Shown one piece after another: positions 36,101 through 48,200 of a stretch of DNA of 64,000 bases. Source of the stretch: Symsagittifera roscoffensis (taxonomy: Eukaryota; Xenacoelomorpha; Acoela; Convolutidae); the NCBI RefSeq assembly GCF_963678635.1, contig NC_087070.1, positions 22,055,461 through 22,119,460 on the forward strand, written 5' to 3'. The notes beneath the pieces are model-generated. The model saw nothing but the letters and a program-made list of their open reading frames with translations, was not told the DNA's origin and did not search any database. Numbering within the stretch: the first letter of the stretch is position 1; every line of letters starts with the position of its first letter. Position numbers and translations under genes: made by a program.

Positions 36101-36601
36101 TACTTGACTGCAAAGTACATCCAGTCCAACAAACCACCGTACGTTGACGGGAGAAAGTATGACCTCTGGATGGGATTTTTGTGGGGAGGATTCGGAGTCA
36201 CGGCTCTTTGTCTGCTGCTAGCACTCATAGCTGCAATTCTGAAGAAGAAAGAGCAAAGAGAGCAGAAAAGAAAAGAGAGCGCAAGTTCGTCCTATACATC
36301 CGATTCGTGGGATTCTACTTCTTACTACTACCAACGAAATTATCCACCACCGCAGCAAAGCAGATACCCACCTCCACAGCATAGTGGATACCCCCCTCCG
36401 CAACAAGGCCAATCATACCCCCCGCCAAACCAGCAAGGGGGACACTCTTATCCGCCTCCTCCTCGGACATCAACCAGCACAGGTCACAGAAAGAAAAGAG
36501 ATCGTCTGAAGAAGGCGAATTACCCGAGAGAAGACGAGCCCACAAAAGTGAAGCGCCCAATGCCAAGCACTAGAGAAGGGTCGAATTCAAACAGGAAATA
36601 A
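30067..36601 (+). CDS. Gene A: four-transmembrane-segment protein with proline/tyrosine-rich tail (4 exons, 277 aa)
   Basis: Exons 30,067-30,173, 32,477-32,523, 35,332-35,484 and 36,075-36,601 join in frame through GT-AG introns of 2,303, 2,808 and 590 nt. Segments: TM1 about residues 7-29, a short extracellular loop (GNAYYVYDPYTNGNYSNH), TM2 about 58-80, a cytosolic TCCSSCRVRCC turn, TM3 about 91-114, an outer loop with NKPPYVDGRKYD, and TM4 about 134-158 beginning WMGFLW. A basic stretch follows, then a roughly 110-residue tail with several YPPPQ repeats and basic patches. Gene B shares exon phases, the TCxxxCRxxC turn and WMGxLW. The topology recalls claudin/PMP22 or tetraspan proteins, but the first loop has no W-GLW-C-C signature, so I leave the family open. 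YPPP repeats may bind WW or SH3 domains (inference). AATAAA lies at 36,907-36,912. The frame upstream of exon 4 is intronic read-through. Confidence 0.8.
30313..30860. repeat. Foldback ends (GAGCGGTTT type) in intron 1 of gene A
   Basis: 'tatcttgagcggtttctg..cgactagaggg' (30,311-30,351) faces its inverse complement 'ccctctagtcgatatcccg' (starting about 30,392) across 40 bp. The right arm continues with scattered AAACCGCTC and GAGCGG words to about 30,860. Same class as 18,329-18,650. Confidence 0.65.
31862..32344 (-). mobile_element. Hairpin-ended dispersed repeat, copy 3
   Basis: Reverse copy, eroded at its 'tagggcgaa' end, complete at the 'caaaagtcggaac' end, with the conserved 'gcgcgaaatatatcgcgcg' core. 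It lies in intron 1 of gene A, about 130 bp before exon 2. Confidence 0.65.
32477..32523 (+). CDS. Gene A exon 2
   Basis: 47 nt between ttttttgcag and gtgagtct, encoding the Tyr/Asn-rich first extracellular loop. The frame joins exon 1 (GG + G) and exon 3 (A + AC) without a stop. Confidence 0.75.
32844..33453. mobile_element. Hairpin-ended dispersed repeat, truncated reverse end plus full forward copy 4
   Basis: 32,844-32,935 is the terminal part of a reverse copy ('gctgctcgtatcaaggcgaagccctg'). At 32,939 a forward copy starts ('gttccgactttcgtaagaaag') and runs to 'gatactagcagtctt'. The two are head to head. Confidence 0.65.
33470..34137 (-). mobile_element. Hairpin-ended dispersed repeat, two partial reverse copies
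   Basis: Two successive partial copies (about 33,470-33,843 and 33,853-34,137), each with the 'cacacgtcatataaagta' or 'ttaatagcgcgaaat' core. The second is interrupted at 34,137 and resumes at 35,242. Confidence 0.6.
34138..35241. mobile_element. Insertion carrying ATGATAAGCATTTTT repeats, nested in a dispersed repeat
   Basis: The host repeat breaks after 'gttccgttac' and resumes with 'tttcgttacaaacgtcgg'. The 1.1 kb between holds about eight variants of ATGATAAGCATTTTT or its inverse complement (34,162, 34,193, 34,270, 34,817, 34,852, 35,010, 35,170, 35,205 approximately), often paired with 'catatatgaaa'. No gene. Whether this is one mobile element or a local repeat cluster is uncertain. 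Confidence 0.45.
35332..35484 (+). CDS. Gene A exon 3
   Basis: 153 nt after cttgatttcag, encoding TM2, the TCCSSCRVRCC turn and most of TM3. Ends ACC A before gttagttc. Confidence 0.8.
35630..35855 (+). mobile_element. tRNA-derived SINE, diverged copy
   Basis: 'tctcattcgaaaggtcgattgcttgag..ggtccg' parallels the head of the SINE at 52,695 ('tctcaatcgaaaggtcggatgttcgag..gatccg'), followed by a 'tgggtgagaaa..' body. The tail differs. In intron 3 of gene A. Confidence 0.5.
36075..36601 (+). CDS. Gene A exon 4 (TM4 and C-terminal tail)
   Basis: Starts after gttttcag, A|TG completes Met103. It encodes the end of TM3, the second outer loop, TM4 and the YPPPQ-repeat tail, ending NSNRK-TAA. Higher GC and codon regularity than the flanks support coding. 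Confidence 0.85.
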
Positions 36602-36906
36602 ACCATGAAGCATCGTGATCAATCGGTTGATAAGTAAATCTGTTTTATGTGCCGACAAAACGAATTATCTGATATAACTCAATTCATAACTTTTCATTTT
36701 TTAAATCTTAAATTAGATTTTGCTTCCTTTTTTAGAAGATGAACAACAATATTCTTTCGATTGAGTTGACAAGATTACTGTCTCAATGGCAATCATTTTT
36801 CAAGTTTAACTTAAACTTATGCAAATAGAAAATCAAGCAATAAGTGATTGCTTTTTTGTTTTATTTTTTTATTTCAGAATTAACAAGGACCAGGTCTTCA
36901 CGGATT

Positions 36907-36912
36907 AATAAA
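36907..36912 (+). terminator. AATAAA polyadenylation signal, gene A
   Basis: First AATAAA downstream of the gene A stop, 306 nt after it. Confidence 0.45.
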
Positions 36913-36914
36913 GC

Positions 36915-37740
36915 AGTCTTATTTTTACACATGCCGAGTCTATAAATATCCAGAGCGAGTTGTATTATGACAAAAATTGATCAAAAACTTTTCAAAGCCT
37001 TGCTGAAGATTGCGCCTGGTTGCAAAATTGAACCCGAAGCGACAGAAAAAATGGAAAAATACTAAAATGATTTATGAGTCACTTCTCTTCTCGGCAGAAT
37101 GTGTTCTAACGCATTATGTGAAAATAATCCACAATTACACGACAACAATTTCAGAATACATTGAAAAATGAGTGATCATGAACCCAATCTGAAAAATTGT
37201 GAGAAACAGTAAGTTTTTGCGAATAATTTTATCTAACTACATTTCGTTGTAATTTATAATAAACCTTTAAATTTGTTTAAAATACTATCTTTTGGTTTAA
37301 ATTGTTGTCACCTTCTTAAATTTTTGATGCTAATTCAAACCATTTCACAGCTGATTACTAATTCGTTTTCTGTAACTTCTAAATCACTCAAACAAAATTC
37401 ACTCAGTACAGTATCCTGAATTATTGGCCAACCTCTTCAATTATTACCTTTTTTGAAAAAAGTTATAGAAAAACTATCAGTTTTTTTTTTCTTTCCGACC
37501 AAACTTCGGTAATCGAAAGAAAAGCTTTCAACCGACAGTTTTTATACCCCAACAAAATTATTGCCTCTCTGTTACAGTATATTTCACCTCTTATCATTTT
37601 GGTGATGTAAAGAGTTCCAGTTTGTCGATTTTTTTTCTGATAGTTTTACTCACTCAAGTTTGTTTTACATATCTCTCAAATATATGAAATAAACTTGAAA
37701 TACTCAAGCACGCCAGCTATTCTAGGAAAAAAATCAATTG
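36915..37740. other. Intergenic, no feature recognised
   Basis: AT-rich sequence with no frame, splice-site pattern or repeat that I can support. Confidence 0.4.
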
Positions 37741-37744
37741 AAAC

Positions 37745-39435
37745 AAGACTGCTGGTTCTAGGGCGAAGCCCTGAATGTGCCGAAAGCATTTTAAAGTCTA
37801 TGGAGTAGTGTTCTTTTGAAGAAAATTTGTTGAAAATAAAAAAAAAACACTCAATTTTTTGAAAACCACCCATAAAAGCTGAGTCAAACCCAGAGTGAAA
37901 GATTTTGTTTTTAACAAAGTGTTTACTCAAGAAAAAACAAGCCTCAATTCAATTTGGAACAATTTCTAAGACAGATTGTTTCTCCGCTTTTGCGTTAATG
38001 GAACGAATTATATTGCGCGTTAATTAACTCAACTCGGCCAAATTCGCAACGCTTAAGACTCCACTACTTTACAAAGAATAATCACAGGTAAATTACTTTT
38101 TAATTTGAGCTCAGGAAATTAATATTTTTCAGCTGATATATATATGGACCGTGTCAAAAAGTATCTGGAGAAAAAAACACCCGAGCACAAAAATTTCGAC
38201 ATTTTTTGCGAAAACTAGCATAATAAAAATGGAAAAATAAGGCAAGCCTATTGATTTCAATGAAACCCAATGAGACTGAAAATTTATAAAAATATCCCTT
38301 TTTATTAGCAGTAAAGGAAGGGAATTGGAGGTATGAAAACAGAATTAAGGCCAGTTAAGTGATCCGAATGACGCATTTCTAAATGACTAAATAGTCTCTT
38401 GATGATTGACATTGCGTGTGCGGCAAAAAAAATCTGTCAAAATGAGAAGTTTTGTTATTGCCGTTCGAAGAAAATGACCAAATATTTGTTCTCGCGGTCA
38501 TACTTTTTTCTCCGGAACAATTTTTGGCTTTTAAACTAAATATTTTGAACGGGATTTTTTATATCAAGCAAGTGATGTTTTGGGTTCAAATTCATTTAGA
38601 TAAACTTCTTTTTATTATGAAAAATTAGGCTTTAAAAAAGTGCCCGTTTTGCTAAACTGAGGCAACTACCGCGCAAGATATTTTGAGCTATAAAGGCTTC
38701 AGCGGCTTTTTAATTTGCTCTAAAACGTTCGAAATCGGAATGAATGAAGATACTTGTTGTTTTACTACGTTATTAAACAGCATTTTTTATTTTGCACAGC
38801 GTGTACGAGCAAGTTTTTTTTAAATTTTAGAAAAACAATTCAAAGACACTGTTTCAATTGAAAATCAAGTGAAAAAGGTATCGGTTGAACCTAAAAGCGG
38901 CTCATTCTCGCTTCTGGCCTCGGTAGTTTTTTTTGGTTTAAGCTAGTAATTCCAATTGTAGATACAATTAAGAATTTTTCAAGAGTCGATGAACGTAAAT
39001 GAGACTCTTATATAGGTTGTGTTGATCTTAATTTTTTTTTTTTTTTTTGTAAGAAAATTCTTGAAATTCGTCCGCGCTCAAATTTACTGTTTCGCAGTTT
39101 GAGTTTTGATTATATTTAAGTGAAAGATTTTGCTTTCAACGAAGTGTTCTTTTGAGAAAAAAGCAAGCCTCAATTCAATAAGAAACTATTTCTAAGACGA
39201 TTATTTCTCCGCTTAAGCGTTAATAGAACGAATTCTAGTGCGCGTTAATTACCTCAAATTGGCCAAACCTGCAACCCTTAAAACCCCATAATTTTACAAA
39301 TAAAATCACAGATAAATTACTTTTTAATTTGAGCTCAAGACAACAATACCTTTCACCTGATATAAGTGGACTTTGTCAAAAATTGTCCGGAGGAAAAAAA
39401 ACAAACCGATCACAAATATTTAGACACTTTCTGCA
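37745..39435. repeat. Cluster of three decayed hairpin-ended dispersed repeats
   Basis: Reverse copy about 37,745-38,220 ('gcgaagccctgaatgtgccg' start), forward fragment about 38,460-38,800 ('tttttgaacgggatttttta') and reverse fragment about 39,110-39,435. The second and third also share 'aaacccaatgaga' flanks (38,262 and 39,479) and 'ggtatgaaaacaga' (38,330 and 39,544), so a longer unit was duplicated here. Confidence 0.6.
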
Positions 39436-39539
39436 AAAAAACTGTCGGAATAATAAGGCAGGACTATTCGTCCCAATGAAACCCAATGAGATTCAAATTT
39501 TAAAAGGTATCCCTTTGTATTAGCGGTAGGGGAGGGACT

Positions 39540-42100
39540 TGGAGGTATGAAAACAGATTTCAGGCCATTTAAAAGAACCGAGTGACGCTTGTCTAATTGA
39601 CTAAGGTTGTATTGATCTTTTTTGTCTTTTGTAAAGCAAAAGTTTTGAAACTTGTCCACGCTTAAATTTACTGTTTGGCAGTTTGATTTTTGATTAATTT
39701 TAAAGTGCAGTTCGTTTTCTTTGTTAAAATGAAGGCCAAATCTACTATCGAACCGCAAAAATGAAAATAGCGTTCATTCGTTTCTATACTATTCTGAAAA
39801 TGCGTTGCAACTTAACGAAGATCATAAAACCTGGTTTTGAAATTGTATGATCTATTGGGGCAGGAAAATCTCATTTAGTTCATTTGGTTTTACAGCTGCA
39901 TTTTGTTGACACAGACCAAAGTTGAGCTGCTCAAGATTTTTAACACAATTTACGGAATCGTAAGCAAATTGCGTTATTTAGTGAAAGTTTTTGGATTGAA
40001 TTGTTTTTTTAAGGCTCTGCATGAGCCGAAAAAATCTTTAGTTTCATGTCTGCAATTCATTATAATGAAATTTTTAATTTTGGAGCATAAGCTAATGTAA
40101 TTCACAAGCTTTTTGGTCGATACTTTTCGCTAACTCTGTTTTGAGTGATAGGTGCCAGGCAAAAACTAGTTTTTCAAAACTTTCAGGATTCGAAGAAGTG
40201 AAGATTATATTCGCTTGAGTTTTTTAAAATCAAAATCTAAAAGAAAATGGCAGTGTTGAAAAAAGATAGATTTAGAAAATGGGCAAACATTACTCCTAAG
40301 GACAATACGTAGACAACTATTTGCAAAATTTTATTTGTTTAATATTAACCTTTCAGGACAATTATTCAAGATGGTTGGTTTCAGGCGAACGGAAAACCAG
40401 CTGGATTTTGTTACCGGTCTCGGTAGAAGCGGTGATTAAAGTTGGAAACACCTGGTACAATAAAGAAAAAGCGTTTTTGTAGCAATTTTTGGTTTGGAAT
40501 AACATTTCTGTGTTCGCACTTTCAGGCACCTTTGAATCGCCAGTTTTTTTAAAACATCCAGTTTACTCTAAAATAAGTTTTCTGGAAATAGGTCTTTGAA
40601 ACTTCGCGTAGCATGAACAAAATTCGCGCAGCAAAGACTTTCAGTGTGTTGTTAAAAAAAAAGAAAAATTTTATGAGAAGGAGGGGTTCTAAAGCAAAAA
40701 TTAACCGACTTCTTGAATGCTTTTGTCCGAAATGCAGTTCGTGTGATCAATCGGCAAACTGAAAAGAGCTGCTCATTGTTTTGAACTGTCAGTTGTGCAT
40801 CTTATATTTCTGATAAATTGCCTTGGTTTAGCTCCATGGAAACAAAAGTACTGTTTTTATTGGCGATACAAAAATGTATAACTTCAATATACAGCTAGCA
40901 TTTTTTTTTGTCTCGAGTCCACGCAGAACTACTGTTTCTGGAGAATTGTTTTTTTTGTGAGGTTTGTTATACCAAAAAATTTTCCCACATAGATTCCTGC
41001 AAAAAAATTTTTTGAAAACAATTGCTGGAAAAACACAAACACAGAATCAAAGTTTTTGGCAAAAAAATAGAAAGGTTGATATTAAAAAAATATATATTTA
41101 TTAGCTCATGGTATCTTTGCTTCATTTTTGCAAGTTTAGCACAGAAGTCATTAAAAATTTACATGCCTTCATGAACTCAGAAAATTGAAAGCTCGCGGTC
41201 TTTGTCTTTTGGGAGCGCAACCAAATAATGCAAAATGAAACAGTAGAAAGAAAACAAAAAAAAACAAAAAAAATGAGAAAGATTACCATAGGTATTTTTT
41301 TTTTCAATTGGACACGACAACATTGCCAATTTTTAGATGGTATAAGAAATAAAGTTAAAAATTGCTGGTTGAAAAATCAAAACCTGTTTTTAGAAAAAAC
41401 GCAAAATTAAGCTCATTCATTCCGTCACTGTCTTCGAATGTCGGAGCAGTTAAACTGATCCATTTATGTATGTATGTAAACATGTAATACTTTTAGTAAT
41501 CTGCACACAAAAAATCATCACTTTGAAGCAAGATTGTGAGCGCAATCGACAAAAAAATGAAACAGTTCAAATCTTGCTTCAGATTTGGCGAAAAGTCTCG
41601 ACTCTGGCGAAAAGTCTCGAAATTATCAGAGGCTTTTTGGTGGTTTAATCTGTGAAAAAGTATTATACACAATCTATCCACTCGACTTGAAAGTCGCATA
41701 AGCGGCTATTGGATACCGCTTTTTTCAGAAGTTGTTTAAAAAAACACTGCCGCTTGCATCACGGCTCATATTCTTAGTCGACTTTTCATGGCTTTCAGAA
41801 TTGTACATGATTTTCAAGTTTGTACTATTGATTTTATTTGTCATTTAGACACACCAACGAAAGATTGAAGATTTAGAAATTTTGAATAATCGAAAATTTT
41901 GAACAAAATATAAGAAATTCTCAGAAGTCAGAAGTATTTAAAAGTCGTGTTTGAATCAGTTCTACTGAAGGTTAAAAAACGGTAAAATCTTCAAAAATCA
42001 TCAACCGCAAACGAGTATATTTTGCCCACTTTTTTCAACAAAATTTGTTTCAAACCAAAATTATTCGAACCAACTCATAGTCCGGAATCACAGGAAGTGC
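39540..42100. other. Intergenic region between genes A and B
   Basis: No supported gene. A fragment of the dispersed repeat end ('attccgtcactgtcttcgaa') is at about 41,420-41,452, and foldback fragments ('gaagcaagattgtgagcg', duplicated 'ggcgaaaagtctcga') at 41,525-41,625. Confidence 0.45.
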
Positions 42101-42107
42101 AGAAAAA

Positions 42108-42214
42108 ATGTGTAAAAGCTGTGCTTGTTGTCTCTGTGTGATCGGGATGGTCTTCTCTCCAATCGCAGTTCTAATCTACATCATTGCACTGTGCAATATG
42201 AACGTCCACACAGG
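42108..42214 (+). CDS. Gene B exon 1
   Basis: 107 nt, ending CAC ACA GG before gtacat. Encodes the cysteine-rich N-terminus and TM1. Confidence 0.8.
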
Positions 42215-45200
42215 GTACATAGTTTAACATGAATTGTCAATATGAGCAAAAAACCTAAAATGAAATATTCAAAGAAGGGTAGAAAAATTAAAATGAACTC
42301 GTTAACACAGAGCACAAAAACTAACATAGTTCTTCAACAAAGAACACAATATTTTAATATGAGTTTTTCAATATAAGTTACTAATTTCATCATGATTTCG
42401 TCAACATAGGGTACAAAAAATATTGTGAAGTCTTCAACAAAGAAGTTTACCATGATTCCGTCATATAGTGTAGATAATTTAAATTCAATTCGTCAACGTA
42501 TGGTACAAAACTTAAAACGGATTTGTCAACGTAGGGCGCATAAATAAAAATGAGTTTGAAAACATAGGTTCCAAATTTAATATAAGTTTGTCAACAAAGA
42601 GTAGAAATTTTAATTTAAATCATCAACATAGGGTACAAAATTTAGTTTTAATTCGTCAACATATTAATCCGTGAAAATTAAATACAAAAATAAATATGAA
42701 TTATTCATTATAGACTACAAAATAATTTATGAATTCGTCAATGTGGGGTACAAATTTTAACTTGTATACTTCAATATAAAATACACATTTTAAAGTGGTT
42801 CTGTCAATATAGGATACAGTAATTAATATGAACTCTTCATTATAAGGCACAAAAATTAACATACAATCTTCAACAAAGAAAACAATGCTTTATAATGAAT
42901 TGGTCATTTCATGTTACCAAGTTTAACTTGATTTTGTCAACACAAGGCACAAACTTTAACTTAATTCTTCAACATAGAAAAATAGATTTTATTATGAGTT
43001 TGTCAAGTTAAGTTAATAAGTTTAACATGATTTCGTCAATATAGAACACAAAAATTAATATGAAGTTGTCAAAATGGGATTAAAAACTTAAAATGAATTT
43101 GTCAAACTAATGTACAAAATTTCAAATGAAAACTTTGACATAGGGTACAAAAATTATCGTGATTCCGTCCTATGGTGTAAATATTTTCATTTGAATTTGT
43201 CAACATATGGTGCAAAACTTTAAAAAGCTTTCTCAACGTAGGTTACACAATGAAAAATCAGTTTGACGACATAGAATACAAGTTTAATATGAATTTGCTA
43301 ACATAGGACACAAGTTTAGCATGAACTTTGTCAAAATTTGACAAAATAGGTTGAGAAATTTGAATTAAAACTTATTACATAGTGCACAAAAATTATTATA
43401 AGCTCGTCAATAAGTGTTAAAAATTTAAAATGAAATTGTCAACATGGAAAACAATTTTTTATGCATTTGTCAACATTAGGTACAAAGTTCGATTTGAAAA
43501 AGTCAACAGAGGGTACAAAAATGAATTTGAGTTTGTTAACATATTGATTCGTACTTATGGGGTGTCAACATGAGGTACAATAGTTAATATGAAATCGTCA
43601 TCATAGGGCACAAAGTTCAACATAATTCTTGACATAGAATACCAAAATTTAATATGAGTTTGTCAAAATAAATTACTGAGTTCAACATGATTTTGTCAAC
43701 GCAGGATAAAAAATTATTATGAAGTCAGCAATATAGGGTTAAAAATTTGAAATGCGTTTGTCAACTTAGGATACTAAATTCCAAATTAAAACATTGACAA
43801 AGGGTAAAAAACTTAACATGATTCCGTCATATAGTGTAGATGTTATATATTGATTTCGTCAGCATATGGTAAAAATTTTTAAAATGGATTTGTCAATGTA
43901 GGGTACAAAAATTCCGCCAACGTAGGTTTGATTATGAATTCATTATGAATTCGCAAGGTAGGGTAGAAAATTTAAATTGATTTTTCCAATAAAAGGTTCA
44001 TATTTTTATTTGATTTCGTCAACATATAATACTAAATTTTACTTCAAAAATTTATTATGATTTCGTCAACATAGGGCACAAAATGTAACACAATTCTTCA
44101 ATATTTAGAAAATATAATAACAGGATTTTTTCATATAGTGTAGATATTTTATTGTTCCGAATTTCGATACGAAAGTAACGGAATATTTGTGCTCGGGTGG
44201 GTTTTTTCTTTTCTTCAGACAAATTTCGACTTTTTAACTAGCCATTTTTGACGGAATGTTTTTATATCATTCGAAAGGTATTGTTGTCCTGAGCTCAAAT
44301 TTGAAAAAATATTTCACCTGTGGTCGTTTTTTGTAAAGTTACGGGGGTTTAAAGATTGCCATTTTGGTCAATTTGGGACAATTAACGCGCGATATATTTC
44401 GCGCTATTAACGCGTAAGCGGAGAGTTAATCCGTCTTAGAAATTGTTCCAAATTGGTTAAAAGAAGCTTGTTTGCCATAATTGGTTTGTTACAAGGAGCG
44501 AAATCTATCCTTTTGTACTTTATATGGCGTGTGGGGGGATGATTTTCATTAAAAAAGTTAAATTTTAGAAAAAAAATTTTATTTTGTTTTATTTCATTGA
44601 ATTTTTTAGTGTTATTACTGCTCCATAAACCTTAAAGGGCAGTCGGAACATTCAAGGCTTCGCCCTGATACGAGCAGTCTTGTTTGAACTTGTCAACCTA
44701 TGGTAGAAAATAGAGGAGGAAAGATAACATGATTCCAGCATATATTGTAGATGTTTTAATTTGAATTTGATACATACGGTACAAAACTTAAAATGGATTT
44801 GTTGATATCAAAAATGTTGATATAAAAATGAACGTAGATATCAAAATTTATTATGAGTTGCCAACATAGAGTACAAGTTTAACATGAATTTGTCATCAAA
44901 AGGCTTAAACTTTAAATTGAAATCGTCAATATAGGGTACAAAAATTAGTTTGAGTTCGCCAGCAAATCAATTCCTCAATTTGGGGTGAAAAATTTAATAT
45001 GAATTTGTCAATATAGAATAAAAAGATTAATAGGAGTTTTTAGCATACGGTACAAAAGTTCAGATTGAGTCCTCAGCATGGGGTAAAACTCTTTTTCAAT
45101 ACGGGTAAAAAGGAACAATTCTTGCAATGTTTGCTGCACTGGAAAACTTGAGAAAGAAATTAAAATGAGTTTTTAAACAAAATTCTACTGTGTAAAAACC

Positions 45201-48200
45201 AATTTGAGGTAGTTTTTTTGCGTATTTGAACCGATTTGCAATGAAATTCAATGGTTTTTGATAAAAGTCAGTTACGTGGGTTGTGTACAAAAATAAGAAA
45301 AAAAAAGTTTTTATGATTATTGTCAATATTAATTGTAAAAGAAAATTTTACAAAAAAAAACCATTCAAAAAAAAATTCTGTGCAGAGAGCAACAAAAGTT
45401 CGAAGAGAGCTGCACCAGTGCACAAAAAAGGCATAATTCGATTTTTTTCTGTGAAAATCCTGTTTTTATGGGTGATTTTGGCTAATATTTACCTCAAACT
45501 CGGCCAAAACTTCGTCATAGAACAGAATAGTTAATCAGAGCTACCATCTTTAAAATAACCAAAAAAAAATAATTGCATGTAGTTCTTAAACAGGGGCACA
45601 ACAGCGGTTCGCCGTGATGAGCTGTACAGCTCTTGTGTTGGTCCTTTCCCCCGTGGATAAATGATCTTAACTCTTAATTCTAAAAATATCAAAATTTGAT
45701 TTTAAAGACTTGACTTTTTTTCTGGCTCCTAAGTCTCCAGTTTTTCAATGTGAATAACTTTGACTTTTATGCGACGACAAAAAGTATAGCATAAAAAAGT
45801 GTTCAAGTAATCATATTAACTCATAGCGAGCAAAGTGAAATGTTTAGGGTGAAAAAGAATAGCAGATGTAAAATTAGCGCTCTTCCATCCAAGACTCATT
45901 TCTGAAACAAATCTTGTTTTATCTGACTTTTCTCCGATCAACCAAAAAAAGCATTATACAGAGTCTTAGATAGGGGCAGATTTTTTACAGAAAGCTTTAG
46001 CTAAATAAAAACAATCTTCTCTGCCAACCTACTTTTGGTTTTCCGAGATTATACGCTTTCTGACCTCTTTTTGCAACAACGCCCTAATAATGGTGGCGAC
46101 ATACACAAGTAAAGTTTACAAACAACGCTTATGTTTGTTCAATTCAAAAGATGTCGTTAGCTTGAGAACATTCGATATTTTATTTTTAGTTTTTGGTTTT
46201 GAAACAGCCAACTTTAATAATTTCTTAAAGTTATTAAAGCTACTTTTTGTAACTAAGTGATTTCGTTTAACAATAAGTAAAGCGGATAATGTTGGGTTAA
46301 ATGTTTTCTCTAAAAGAGGCCAAAATATTTCAGAAGCAGTTCCTTTACATATGCGCCATATGCAAATCTTGGAAGCGACAATCGTAAGTTTATCTAAAAT
46401 ATTTCCTCTTTATGTAAAAAATTAGCAAGAAAAAAAACAAAAAACACAAAACTTTTCTGCTCAAAAAGAACGTCTCGAAACCTCGACTTGTAAGAACGTT
46501 TTCAAAGTAATTCAGTTTGTTTTTCTGTTCATTTTCATTCATTGATTTTTTTCCAGCTGTTTGTTGGCATTGTTTCTATTTTTAACTCCTAAGCAAACGA
46601 TCAATATCCCCTTTTTCTAACCAAAAAAGGCATCAAAGAAATATAAAAATGGTCATAACATTTCTGTTTTCACTTTTTGATTTTTCCAAGCGAAACATTT
46701 GAAAAATTACCAAAAGTTATTTCAGGGCATCAAAATTAATTCCATATTTTCGCTCTTTACATGATGTTTTCCGTGTCTCTTCTGACTTCAGATGTGGACG
46801 CTGTTTTTGCTTTGCACATTTTGGCCACTGTGTTTATGATTGTGAGCATTGCTATGTTTGGATGTGCTACATGCAGTACAAACTGTCGCCTCAAGTGTGG
46901 TTTCATGGTAGCACTGGTCATAATAGTCGCAATTGCAAGTAAGTTTTTCTCAGAAGAATAAATCAAAGTTTGATGTATGTATCTATGTATGTATGTATGA
47001 ATGAGCACAAAACCAAAATCTTTTGTTTGAGTCATCTCTTCAGTATTTTCTTAAGTCGCATTGCTAGAATCTGTTCTCAAGTCACTTCATCGGGCTTTTC
47101 ATGCCTGATGGGGCAATTTCTTAGGTATTGCTGTCAGGCTTTTCATTTGTTGCACCTCTAAAAACGTTTCTGATTCGCTTCTTCAATCTTTTCCTAAGTC
47201 GCAACGCTAAAACTTTTCTCTTAAGTCGAGCCGTCTACCTTTTCTATAATAACACTGTCAGTTTTTTCTTAAGTAGCATAGTCAACCTTTTCTTAATTTG
47301 GGCAGGTAAAATCTTTTCTGCTGTCGCGCCATCAGGGTTTTCTTGTCAGTCTTATATTAAGTAATAATAATAATAAACTGTTTCCAAACGATATCTAGTT
47401 ACAAAGTTATTTATAAAAATTTATAAATACAAATTAGAATCGTTCGGGAGAACACCATTAAGCCAACAAGGCCCGTTTTCAGGTGTTTCATACTGTGGCG
47501 CGACTAAGTCGCAAAATCTCTAAAGCATTTTTTTCTCTCTAAAAAACCTGTTTTAATGTCCATTTTGGACACTATTTCCTTCGAAACTCAGTAATTTTTT
47601 TTCATATCCAGAGCGAAAGATCAGAATTAAAGTCCGTGAAATGAAAAAAAATTGGTTTCAAATACTTAACAGTTTTTTTTGGTCTTGAAAATGTCAGTGT
47701 TCACCAACTGCACTAACATTTTCAAAACACATGAAAATGTAAGAAACAGCCTAGTTAAGTTGTCACAGTGAACAAACTAATTTTATTGCTCAAAAATTTT
47801 TAAGTTTCAAGAACAGCTTTCATTCGCCGCTTGATCGATGATAAGTTCACTCTGATGCAAAACCCAGTGCAGAAGGTGAAAAAGGGTTATTTCATTACGT
47901 TTTGCTTGCGCGACTTTAGTGCCGCGACTAAGTCACGCCAGCAGTCTTCTCCTAAGTCGCGCCACTAAATTCTTTTCCTAAATCTTGTGGCAGAGTCTTT
48001 CCTCAAATCGCGCCCTCAGCTTTTCTTTACAAAAACCTTCAGAAAAGTCCAAGGTTCGAGGGACAATTTAAAACACCCAAAACATCATGCAAGTAAATCA
48101 ATTGAGGAAGATATCGACCCAAAACATCATGCAAGTAAATCAATTGAGGAAGATATCGACCCAAAACATCATGCAAGTAAATCAATTGAGGAAGATATCG

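Noticed and set aside
45283-45534. 83-codon plus-strand frame
   Set aside because: Lys/Phe-rich frame in A-tracts within intron 1 of gene B, with no supporting signal.
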